A stretch of DNA of 64,000 bases, taken from AC-32 sp963772975. GTDB lineage: Bacteria; Actinomycetota; Thermoleophilia; Gaiellales; Gaiellaceae. Shown one piece after another: positions 25,567 to 32,885 of the stretch (position 1 is its first letter; the number at the start of each line of letters is the position of its first letter). The notes under the pieces were generated by a model. That model was not told the origin of the DNA. It did no database searches and was given only the letters and a program-made list of their open reading frames with translations. Made by a program: the position numbers and the translations under genes. The DNA is taken from NCBI GenBank assembly GCA_963772975.1, contig CAVYZH010000009.1:1-64000 (forward strand), given 5' to 3'.

Positions 25567-25808
25567 GGAAGATCCTCCTCATTGCGGCCCTCGCGCTGAT
25601 CGCCTGGGCCGCGCTCGCCAGGGCCTCGCACGGCGCGGGCCCGGAGCAGCGGTACACGGTCAAGGCGGGCGACACGCTCTGGACGATCGCGACGACGCAC
25701 TACGCGGGCGACCCGCGTGACGCGATCTACCGCATAGACCACCGCAACCACCTCGTCGGGAGCGTGCTCGTGCCGGGCCAGCGGCTGGTGCTGCCCTCAG
25801 CCGGGTAG
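25560..25808 (+). CDS. LysM-domain protein under LexA control (YneA-like cell-division suppressor)
   Basis: 82 residues: one membrane-anchor helix (MFGKILLIAALALIAWAALA) followed by a complete LysM domain (RYTVKAGDTLWTIATTHYAG, then LVGSVLVPGQRLVLP). The anchor plus LysM layout and the two LexA boxes match YneA of Bacillus and its actinobacterial counterparts, short-lived proteins that block septation during the SOS response. There is no ribosome binding site because the mRNA is nearly leaderless. The 3' end overlaps the convergent SnoaL-like gene by 12 bp. lexA itself is not in the window. Confidence 0.85.
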   Translation: MFGKILLIAALALIAWAALARASHGAGPEQRYTVKAGDTLWTIATTHYAGDPRDAIYRIDHRNHLVGSVLVPGQRLVLPSAG

Positions 25809-26240
25809 CGGCAGGCCCGCGGTGTAGACGCGCTCGCCGGTGAACAACCGGCGCTCACGGTCCCACGGGAAGAAGATGGTCACCTTCCAGGCGAGCCGCT
25901 CGCCGGTGGGCGGGACGCTGAGCCACTCGGCTTCGTGCGTGCCGGTCACGTTGGCCTCCTCGCACACGCCCTGCGGGCCGATCACGATGTCGGTCAGGTC
26001 GAAGTGGATGTCGGGAAACGAGCCGAGCAGGCCACCGTAGAAGCGGGCCGCGCCCTCGTGCCCCTCCCAGCGGTGGCCGGTCTGCACGAGCTCGTAGACG
26101 CAGTCGTCGGTGAGCGTGGCAAGCAGGCCCGGCAGGTCACGGTTGTCCTCGGCGACGGAGTGGCGCTTCCAGAGCTCGCGGATCGCGTCGTGCTCGTCCT
26201 GCGAGGGCTCGCGGCGGATCAGCTCGCGGACATCGCTCAT
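25797..26240 (-). CDS. SnoaL/NTF2-like protein
   Basis: 147 residues starting MSDVRELIRREPSQDEHDAI. It has the cone-shaped alpha+beta pattern of the NTF2 superfamily: RHSVAEDNRDLPGLLATLTD, YELVQTGHRWEGHEGAARFY, HFDLTDIVIGP and GERLAWKVTIFFPW. Members are small hydrolases, isomerases, polyketide cyclases or binding proteins, and the reaction cannot be predicted. It is convergent with the LysM gene. Confidence 0.78.
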   Translation of the reverse strand: MSDVRELIRREPSQDEHDAIRELWKRHSVAEDNRDLPGLLATLTDDCVYELVQTGHRWEGHEGAARFYGGLLGSFPDIHFDLTDIVIGPQGVCEEANVTGTHEAEWLSVPPTGERLAWKVTIFFPWDRERRLFTGERVYTAGLPLPG

Positions 26241-26364
26241 GCGGGCTCGACTCTACTCAGACCGCGCGCCGCAGCGGCTCGTCGAGCCCGAGCTGGTCCG
26301 GCAGGAGCGCCGCCGCGCTCCGGCGACGAGCGCTGCTTCTTCAAACCCTCCTAGACTCCCAGCC

Positions 26365-27360
26365 GTGGACCTCGACCTCGTCTTCTTCGGCACCTCGGGC
26401 TCTGTCCCGACGGCCCAGCGCGCCCCCTCGGCACTGCTCCTGCGGCGTGGCGGCGAGCGGCTGTTGTTCGATTGCGGCGAGGGCACGCAGCGGCAGATGT
26501 TGCGCTCGACGGTCGGCCTCGTCGAGCTGCGAGAGGTGTTCATCTCGCACTTCCACGCCGATCACTACCTCGGCCTGCCCGGGATGCTGAAGACGTTCGC
26601 GCTCCGCGGGCGTGAGCTCCCGCTGACGATCTACGGGCCGCCCGGCCTGAAGGAGCTGTTCGGGGCGCTGCGGCGGATCTTCGGCAAGCTGCCCTACCCG
26701 CTCGAGCTGTTGGAGCTGAAGCCCGGCGACGTGCTCGAGCGCGGCGACTACAACCTCGTCACCTTCCCGGTCGCCCACGCGGTGCAGTCGCTCGGCTTCG
26801 CGCTGGTCGAGCACCCGCGGCCCGGCCGCTTCGACGTCGACGCTGCGGACGCGCTCGGCGTGCCCAGCGGGCCGGCGCGCGGTCTGCTCCAGGCCGGCGA
26901 GTCGATCACGCTCGAGGACGACCGCGTCGTCACCCCGGACGAGGTACTCGGGCCGCCGCGCCCGGGGCGTCGGGTCGTGCTCAGCGGCGACACCGGGCCC
27001 TCGGCCACCGTGCTCGAGGCCGCGCGCGGGGCGGAAGTGCTCGTCCACGAGGCGACGTTCCTCGAGGAGGAACGCGAGCGTGCGCAGGAGACCGGGCACG
27101 CGACCGCGCTCGAGGCGGCCGAGCTCGCGCGCGAGGCGGAGGTCGGCCTGCTCGCGCTGACGCACCTCTCGAATCGCTACTTCGGGCCCGAGGCAGCGCG
27201 CGAGGCACGTACGATCTTCCCCGAGACCGTGGTGCCGAAAGACTTCGACGTAATCGACGTGCCGTTCCCCGAGCGGGGCTCGCCGCGTCTCGTCAAGGGC
27301 GGCGTGGTGCAGCAGCGCGAGGCGGAGCAGCCCGAGCCTGCGCCGGAGGCCGTTACGTGA
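26365..27360 (+). CDS. rnz: Ribonuclease Z
   Basis: 331 residues from GTG 26365, giving the typical start VDLDLVFFGTSGSVPTAQRA. The zinc-binding FISHFHADHYLGLPG is near residue 60, later ligands are in LSGDTGPS and VHEATF, and GHATALEAAELA carries the next histidine. The short-form tRNase Z cleaves the 3' trailer of tRNA precursors lacking encoded CCA, which fits the CCA-less tRNAs in this window. The SnoaL gene is divergent about 125 bp upstream. Confidence 0.93.
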   Translation: MDLDLVFFGTSGSVPTAQRAPSALLLRRGGERLLFDCGEGTQRQMLRSTVGLVELREVFISHFHADHYLGLPGMLKTFALRGRELPLTIYGPPGLKELFGALRRIFGKLPYPLELLELKPGDVLERGDYNLVTFPVAHAVQSLGFALVEHPRPGRFDVDAADALGVPSGPARGLLQAGESITLEDDRVVTPDEVLGPPRPGRRVVLSGDTGPSATVLEAARGAEVLVHEATFLEEERERAQETGHATALEAAELAREAEVGLLALTHLSNRYFGPEAAREARTIFPETVVPKDFDVIDVPFPERGSPRLVKGGVVQQREAEQPEPAPEAVT

Positions 27361-27457
27361 GGCGTCGCATGCGATGCCGACTCCAGGACGCGCGGGCTCG
27401 GCCCGTGTGTCCGTCTGCAATGACCGGTCGATGCGCGGTCGGTGAGGACGAATCCCG

Positions 27458-27691
27458 TTGACCGCCCTCGTCCAGGTTGCGCTCGCCGAGACCGTCGCGG
27501 AGGGCGAGGAGATCGAGGCGATCCTCCGAGACGCCGGGATCGAAGTCGAGCTCGAGAGCGCGGTCGATCACCACCCGCGCGAGATCGACGACACGCCGCT
27601 GAAGGTGTTCGTCCCGGAGGACCAGCTAGAGGCCGCCCGGGAGGCGATCGAGTCGATGACCGAGCCCGACGATCCAATCGCCGACGCCTGA
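27458..27691 (+). CDS. DUF2007-domain protein
   Basis: 77 residues from TTG 27458. It reads VQVALAETVAEGEEIEAILR, DAGIEVELES, PLKVFVPEDQLEAAREAIES: the ferredoxin-like DUF2007 (putative signal-transducing) fold. Annotated family members are small cytoplasmic proteins of unknown function. It lies about 100 bp after rnz, and the following methyltransferase frame overlaps its end. Confidence 0.75.
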   Translation: MTALVQVALAETVAEGEEIEAILRDAGIEVELESAVDHHPREIDDTPLKVFVPEDQLEAAREAIESMTEPDDPIADA

Positions 27692-27788
27692 TTTTTCGGC
27701 GCGCGCGGCCGTCTACGACCGGCTGCGCCCGTACGACGCGGACGTCGCGGCGACGCTGATCCGCGAGGCCGACCTGACCGGCCGGCGC

Positions 27789-28397
27789 GTGCTCGACATC
27801 GGTTGCGGCACCGGCCGCTTCCTGGCTCAGCTCACGGAGGTGGCGAAGGCCTGGGGCGTCGACCGCTCGCCCGAGATGCTGGCCGTCGCCCGCTCGCGCG
27901 TCGGCGGCGCCGGCTTGAAACTCGGCTCGGCCGAGCAGCTGCCGTTCAAGGACGGCTGGTTCGAGCGGGCGACGATGTGGCTCGTCGCGCACCTGGTCGA
28001 CCGGCCGCGCGCGTTCGCCGAGGCGGCGCGCGTGCTGGAGCCGGGCGGCCGCTTCGCGGTCGCCACCTTCGACCCGTCCCACTTCCACGCGTTCTGGCTG
28101 AACGAGCTCTTCCCGTCGATGGAGGCTGTCGATCGTGAGCGCTTCCCGAGTGCGGACGAGCTCACGGCCGGGCTCGCCGGCTTCGCGGAGGTGCGTCTTA
28201 CGCGGCTCTCGCAGACCGGTTCACTTGCCCGGGCCGACGCGCTCGAGCGGATCCGCGGCAAGCACATCTCGACCTTCGACCTGATCTCCAAGGAGGAGTA
28301 CCAGGGGGGCCTGGAGCGGGCCGAGCGCGAGCTTCCGGAGCAGGTCGACTACCGCGTCGAGTGGCTTATCGCGGTTGCCGTCCGGACGCCCGTATAG
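27789..28397 (+). CDS. Class I SAM-dependent methyltransferase (5' end uncertain)
   Basis: The SAM-binding motif VLDIGCGTGRFLAQL stands at the start of the given frame, followed by acidic motif II, LGSAEQLPFKDGWFERATMW and LEPGGRFAVATFDPSH, typical of the UbiE/COQ5-like Methyltransf_11 group. Homologous-looking sequence (FSARAAVYDRLRPYDADVAA) extends the frame upstream to about 27690. No ATG, GTG or TTG lies between the TGA at 27657 and 27789, so either a rare start is used or a base is missing near the DUF2007 stop. The substrate is unknown. Confidence 0.8.
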   Translation: MLDIGCGTGRFLAQLTEVAKAWGVDRSPEMLAVARSRVGGAGLKLGSAEQLPFKDGWFERATMWLVAHLVDRPRAFAEAARVLEPGGRFAVATFDPSHFHAFWLNELFPSMEAVDRERFPSADELTAGLAGFAEVRLTRLSQTGSLARADALERIRGKHISTFDLISKEEYQGGLERAERELPEQVDYRVEWLIAVAVRTPV

Positions 28398-28416
28398 TCT
28401 CTCGCACCGATCAGTA

Positions 28417-28451
28417 CCCCTTTAACCCGGTCCCGTGAGGCCGAGAAGGAG
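28417..28451 (+). promoter_or_regulatory. PyrR-binding RNA leader of the pyrimidine operon
   Basis: CCCCTTTAACCCGGTCCCGT followed by GAGGCCGAGAAGG resembles the PyrR-recognition hairpin (UCC-x-G-x-GAGGCU loop and AGAAGG) found before pyr genes in Gram-positive bacteria. It lies between a candidate -10 TATAGT (28393-28398) and the pyrR GTG. Its 3' part is also the ribosome binding site of pyrR (AAGGAG), so PyrR-UMP binding would block translation, as reported for mycobacterial pyrR leaders. Confidence 0.72.
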
Positions 28452-28457
28452 TCGAAG

Positions 28458-29059
28458 GTGAGCATCGCCCTGAACGCGCCCTGAGCGCGAACATCTCTGC
28501 AGCGACGACTGTCCTCGATGCCGAGGCGATCTCGAAGGCGATCACGCGCATCGCGCACGAGATCGTCGAGGGCAACGCCGACCTCGCCACGGTCGCCCTC
28601 GTCGGCATCCACACGCGCGGCGTACCGCTCGCGCAGCGTCTGCGCCGCCGAATCGAGGAGCTGAGCGACACCGAGGTCGCCTTCGGCCAGCTGGACATCA
28701 CCTTTCACCGCGACGATGTGCACGTGCGCGGAGGGGAGGCGCCGAGGCACCCACAGCCGCTCGTGCGCTCGACCGCGCTCGACTTCCCGCTCGAGGGGAT
28801 GACGGTCGTGCTCGTCGACGACGTCCTCTACACCGGTCGCACGATCCGCGCGGCCATCGATGCGCTCTTCGGCTACGGCCGCCCCGAGCGCGTGCAGCTG
28901 GCCGTGCTTGCCGACCGCGGCCACCGCGAGCTCCCCATCCGCCCGGATTACGTCGGCAAGAACCTGCCCACCGCCCGCGACGAGCGCATCCAGGTCGAGC
29001 TCGTCGAGGTGGACGAAATCGATCGCGTCCTGCTCGTGACCAAGGAGAACAATGGGTGA
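28458..29059 (+). CDS. pyrR: PyrR regulator / uracil phosphoribosyltransferase, apparent frameshift near the start
   Basis: The body is clearly PyrR: TVLDAEAISKAITRIAHEIV, VALVGIHTRGVPLAQRL, the PRPP-binding loop VVLVDDVLYTGRTIRAAIDA and LADRGHRELPIRPDYVGKNL. No ATG, GTG or TTG exists in this frame before codon 90 or so. GTG 28458, well spaced after AAGGAG, opens MSIALNAP then TGA. One extra C in GCGCCCTGA (28477-28485) would fuse it to LSANISAATTVLDAEAIS and give a normal protein of about 200 residues. PyrR senses UMP/UTP and controls this operon. Confidence 0.85.
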
Positions 29060-30047
29060 GATCCACGTCATGCGGGAGGGCTATCTCCCGCCGAAGCAAC
29101 CGCCGCGCCGGCACCTGATCTCGATCGGTGACATCGAACGGGAGGACGTCGAGCGGCTGCTGTCGACCGCGAAAAGCTTCTCGCGCTCGCTCGAGCGTGA
29201 GGTGAAGAAACTGCCGACGCTGCGCGGCCGCACGGTCGTGAACGTCTTCTACGAGTCCTCGACCCGCACCTCGTCGAGCTTCGAGCTAGCCGCGAAGCGC
29301 CTGAGCGCGGACACGATGTCGATCAAGGCGGCTGGCTCCTCGGTCGACAAGGGCGAGTCGCTGAAGGACACCGCGCTCACGCTCGGCGCCTACGACCCGG
29401 ACGTGATCGTGATCCGGCACCCGCAGATCGGCGCGCCGCAGCTCGTGGCCCGCTACACCGACGCCCACGTCGTCAACGCCGGCGACGGCAAGCACCAGCA
29501 CCCGACGCAGGCTCTGCTCGACCTCTACACGATCCAGGACGAGCTCGGCCGGATCGAGGGCGTCCACGTGGCGATCGTCGGCGACGTCCTCCACTCGCGG
29601 GTCGCGCGCTCGAACGTACAGGCGCTGGCGCTTATGGGGGCAAAGGTGACGCTGATCGGGCCGCCGACGCTGATCCCGCGCGGGATCGAGGCGATGGGCT
29701 GCGAGGTCTCGCACGAGATCGGCGCGATCGCCGACGCGGACGTCGTCTACGTCCTGCGCATGCAGCGCGAGCGCATGGCCGAGGGCGCGAACTACGTGCC
29801 TTCCCTGCGCGAGTACACCGAGCGCTGGGGCGTGACGCCGGAGCGGATCCGTCGCGGCCAGAAGGTGATGCACCCGGGCCCGATGAACCGGGGCGTCGAG
29901 ATCGACCCGCGGGTCGCCGACGCCGGCTCCGCACTGATCGAGGCGCAGGTGCGCGCAGGCCTTGTCGTGCGGATGGCGGTGCTCTACGACCTGCTCACCA
30001 CCGGGCCGGTGCCCGTGGAGGCGGCCGAGCCGCTGGAGGTGGCCTGA
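29052..30047 (+). CDS. pyrB: Aspartate carbamoyltransferase catalytic subunit
   Basis: 331 residues. The carbamoyl-phosphate site is FYESSTRTSSSFELAAKRL near 75-90, with AAGSSVDKGESLKDTALTLG following. HPTQALLDLYTI and the C-terminal HPGPMNRGVEI complete the aspartate-binding domain. It condenses carbamoyl phosphate with aspartate in de novo pyrimidine synthesis. It overlaps pyrR by 8 bp and pyrC by 1 bp. There is no regulatory pyrI nearby. Confidence 0.96.
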   Translation: MGEIHVMREGYLPPKQPPRRHLISIGDIEREDVERLLSTAKSFSRSLEREVKKLPTLRGRTVVNVFYESSTRTSSSFELAAKRLSADTMSIKAAGSSVDKGESLKDTALTLGAYDPDVIVIRHPQIGAPQLVARYTDAHVVNAGDGKHQHPTQALLDLYTIQDELGRIEGVHVAIVGDVLHSRVARSNVQALALMGAKVTLIGPPTLIPRGIEAMGCEVSHEIGAIADADVVYVLRMQRERMAEGANYVPSLREYTERWGVTPERIRRGQKVMHPGPMNRGVEIDPRVADAGSALIEAQVRAGLVVRMAVLYDLLTTGPVPVEAAEPLEVA

Positions 30048-31348
30048 TGCTCTATGGCAAGAACGGCCGCAAGGACGACCTGGTAGTTCGCGGTGCGCGC
30101 GTGCTCGACCCGGTCGCGGGCGTGGACGCGGTGCTCGACGTCCGCGTCGACAAGGGCACGATCGCAGCGCTCGGCGAGGGGCTCGACGCGAACGGCCACC
30201 GGGTGGTCGACGGCGCGGGCCTCGTGCTCGCGCCTGCCTTCGTCGACCCGCACGTGCACCTGCGCGTGCCGGGCGGGGAGGACGAGGAGACGATCGCCTC
30301 GGGCACCGAGGCCGCGGCGGCCGGCGGCTACTGCGCGATCCTGGCGATGCCGAACACCGACCCGGTCGTCGACTCGGCTGCGGTGCTCGGGTCCCTGATC
30401 GAGGACGCGAAGGCCCAGGCGGTGATCCCGGTCGGCTTCCTCGCAGCGATCACCCGCGGCCAGGACGGCGCCGAGCTGACCGAGATGGCCGAGCTCGCCG
30501 ATCAAGGCGCGGCCGGCTTCACGGACGACGGCCGGCCGGTCGTCGCACCTGGGCTGATGCGCCGCGCACTTCAGTACCACGGCATCACCGGCCGCCGGCT
30601 CGCCCTGCACTGCGAGGAGCCGACGCTCTCGAAGGGCGGCCAGATGCACGAAGGCGCGGTCTCCGCCGAACTCGGCTTCACCGGCTACCCGTCGGTGGCC
30701 GAGAGCCTGATGGTGGAGCGCGACCTCTCGCTTGCCGCCTACGAAGCTGCGCCGCTCCACCTGCTCCACCTCTCGGCGCGGGAATCGGTCAGCGCGCTGC
30801 GGGCGGCGCAGGCGAAGGGCGTGGCGGCAACCGCCGAGGTCACGCCGCACCACCTCTGCCTGACCGACGAGGCGGTGCGCTCGCTCGACTCGAACGTGAA
30901 GATGAACCCGCCTCTCCGCTCGGCCGACGACCGCGCGGAGCTGATCGAGGGGCTGCGCGACGGCACGATCGCCTGCGTCGCCACCGACCACGCGCCGCAC
31001 GCGCGGCACGAGAAGGAAGTCCCGTTCGAGGCGGCGCCCTTCGGCGTCACGGGGCTCGAGACCGCCTTCGGCGCGCTCTACACGCACCTCGTCGAGCCAG
31101 GCCTGTTGAAGCTCGAGACGCTGCTCGAGCGCATGTCGGCCGGGCCTGCCCGGGCGTACGGCCTCGAGCCGCCGCGGATCGCGGCGGGTGCGCAAGCGAA
31201 CCTCGTCCTGCTCGACACCGAGTCGGCCTGGCGGGTGGATGAGGACGGCTTCCGCTCCCGCTCGGCCAACTCGTGGCTGCTCGGGCAGACGCTGCGCGGC
31301 CAGGTGCGCCTGACTGTGGCGGCCGGGAGGGTGGCGTTCGCCGCATGA
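30047..31348 (+). CDS. pyrC: Dihydroorotase
   Basis: 433 residues of the amidohydrolase superfamily. The metal site DPHVHLRVPGGEDEETI is near residue 65, LALHCEEPTL near 185 carries a histidine ligand, HLLHLSARESV follows, VTPHHLCLTDE near 265, and the catalytic aspartate is in CVATDHAPH near 315. It closes N-carbamoyl-aspartate to dihydroorotate. It belongs to the long type I bacterial class that partners with PyrB. ATGA coupling to the next gene. Confidence 0.95.
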   Translation: MLYGKNGRKDDLVVRGARVLDPVAGVDAVLDVRVDKGTIAALGEGLDANGHRVVDGAGLVLAPAFVDPHVHLRVPGGEDEETIASGTEAAAAGGYCAILAMPNTDPVVDSAAVLGSLIEDAKAQAVIPVGFLAAITRGQDGAELTEMAELADQGAAGFTDDGRPVVAPGLMRRALQYHGITGRRLALHCEEPTLSKGGQMHEGAVSAELGFTGYPSVAESLMVERDLSLAAYEAAPLHLLHLSARESVSALRAAQAKGVAATAEVTPHHLCLTDEAVRSLDSNVKMNPPLRSADDRAELIEGLRDGTIACVATDHAPHARHEKEVPFEAAPFGVTGLETAFGALYTHLVEPGLLKLETLLERMSAGPARAYGLEPPRIAAGAQANLVLLDTESAWRVDEDGFRSRSANSWLLGQTLRGQVRLTVAAGRVAFAA

Positions 31349-31845
31349 CCGTGGCCGAGGCGCAGCTCGAGGCATACGTCGCCGAGGTCGTGGAAGCGCT
31401 CGGTCCGGTCCAGGGCACGTTCGTGCTGGGCTCGGCGCTGCTCGGCGGCTTCGACCCGGCCACCAGCGACCTCGACCTCGTGGTCGTGGTCGAGCCACCG
31501 TTCGACCAGGAGGCGGCACGGGCCGCCCTCGACGAGCTGCGGGTGCCGTTCCGCAAGCTCGAGCTCGTCGTGTACATGGTCGGGGCGAAGCCGCCTGCCT
31601 ACGAGCTGAACTACCCGGACGGCGACGGTGAGCCCGACTTCTGGTTCGTGCTCGACGCCGCGATCGCGCAGGAGCGCAGCGGCGAGTGGCTCGAGCTGCT
31701 CGAGCCGGTCTCGGCGGACGAGACGCGTGCCGCGGCGGCGGAGCTGCTGCGCTGGGCCGAAGAGCGGGGCGAGGACGTGCACGCGGCCCGCGCGCGGCAC
31801 TACCTCGAGCACGGCGAGTGGATCACGAAGGAGGAGGCGAGATGA
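31345..31845 (+). CDS. Nucleotidyltransferase-domain protein inside the pyr operon
   Basis: 166 residues starting MTVAEAQLEAYVAEVVEALG. TFVLGSALLGGFDPATSDLD carries the nucleotidyltransferase G-S and D-x-D signature near residues 25-45, with the third carboxylate probably in RKLELVVYM. It lacks the helical C-terminal domain of the AadA adenylyltransferases that the N-terminal part resembles. It starts 4 bp inside pyrC and ends 4 bp inside carA, so it is co-translated with the pathway; its substrate is unknown. Confidence 0.78.
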   Translation: MTVAEAQLEAYVAEVVEALGPVQGTFVLGSALLGGFDPATSDLDLVVVVEPPFDQEAARAALDELRVPFRKLELVVYMVGAKPPAYELNYPDGDGEPDFWFVLDAAIAQERSGEWLELLEPVSADETRAAAAELLRWAEERGEDVHAARARHYLEHGEWITKEEAR

Positions 31846-32885
31846 CCGGGTTCCTGGCACTCGAGGACGGAACCGTCTTCCGTGGCGAGTCCGTCGGCGC
31901 GGAGGGGTTCGCGTTCGGCGAGGCCGTCTTCACGACCGCGATGACCGGCTACCAGGAGGTCGTCACCGACCCGAGCTACTCGGAGCAGCTCGTTGCCTTC
32001 ACCGCGCCGATGGTCGGCAACTACGGTGTCGAGCCCGACCGCTGCGAGTCGCGGCGGCCGCACGCGCGGGCCGTCGTGATGCGCGAGGCACGCGGGCCGG
32101 CCTGGACGGACTGGCTGCACGAGCACGGCGTGGTCGCGCTCTCGGGGATCGACACCCGCTCGCTGGTCGTGCACCTGCGCGAGGCCGGCGCGATGCGCGC
32201 AATCGCGGTTGCCGGCGAGGCCTCGGTCGAGGAGGCAGTCGCCGCGGTCAAGGAGCAGCCGGCGATGGCCGGTCGCTCGCTGGCAACCGGGGTCTCGACC
32301 CCTAAGCCGTACGTCTACTCCGACGCGGGCACGGCCCGGATCGCGGTCGTCGACTACGGCTGCAAGCGCTCGATCCTCGACCGGCTCGCCTGGGCGGGCG
32401 CGGCAGTGACGGTCTACCCGCACGACGCCGACCCCGAGGAGCTCGCGGGCTTCGACGGCGTGCTGCTCTCCAACGGCCCGGGTGACCCCGAGCCGCTCGT
32501 TCGCGAGGTCGAGACGGTCAAAGCGCTCCTCGGCCGGGTGCCGGTCTTCGGCATCTGCCTCGGCCACCAGCTGCTCGCCCTGGCGACCGGCCACGAGACC
32601 TTCAAGCTCCCGTTCGGCCACCGGGGCGCCAACCACCCCGTGCTCGAGAAGCGCACGAACCGCGTGCTCGTGACGAGCCAGAACCACGGCTTCGCGGTCG
32701 CCCGCTCGGACGCGCCCGAGGTGACACATGTCTCGCTCTACGACGGCACGGTCGAGGGGCTCGAGCTCCCGGAGCTGCGGGCGCGTTCGGTGCAGTTCCA
32801 CCCGGAGGCGCGACCCGGCCCGCATGACGCGTGGCCGCTGCTCTCGCGCTGGGTCGAGGGGGTGGCACTTGCCGAAGCGGCGTGA
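31842..32885 (+). CDS. carA: Carbamoyl-phosphate synthase small (glutaminase) subunit
   Basis: 347 residues starting MTGFLALEDGTVFRGESVGA, with the CPSase small-chain N-domain (GYQEVVTDPSYSEQLVAFT) and a class I glutamine amidotransferase domain. LSNGPGDPE, the nucleophile in FGICLGHQLLAL, SQNHGFAV and the catalytic His-Glu in VQFHPEA are all present. It releases ammonia from glutamine and channels it to CarB. ATG 31842 overlaps the previous stop (ATGA), and the carB start lies inside its end. Confidence 0.95.
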   Translation: MTGFLALEDGTVFRGESVGAEGFAFGEAVFTTAMTGYQEVVTDPSYSEQLVAFTAPMVGNYGVEPDRCESRRPHARAVVMREARGPAWTDWLHEHGVVALSGIDTRSLVVHLREAGAMRAIAVAGEASVEEAVAAVKEQPAMAGRSLATGVSTPKPYVYSDAGTARIAVVDYGCKRSILDRLAWAGAAVTVYPHDADPEELAGFDGVLLSNGPGDPEPLVREVETVKALLGRVPVFGICLGHQLLALATGHETFKLPFGHRGANHPVLEKRTNRVLVTSQNHGFAVARSDAPEVTHVSLYDGTVEGLELPELRARSVQFHPEARPGPHDAWPLLSRWVEGVALAEAA

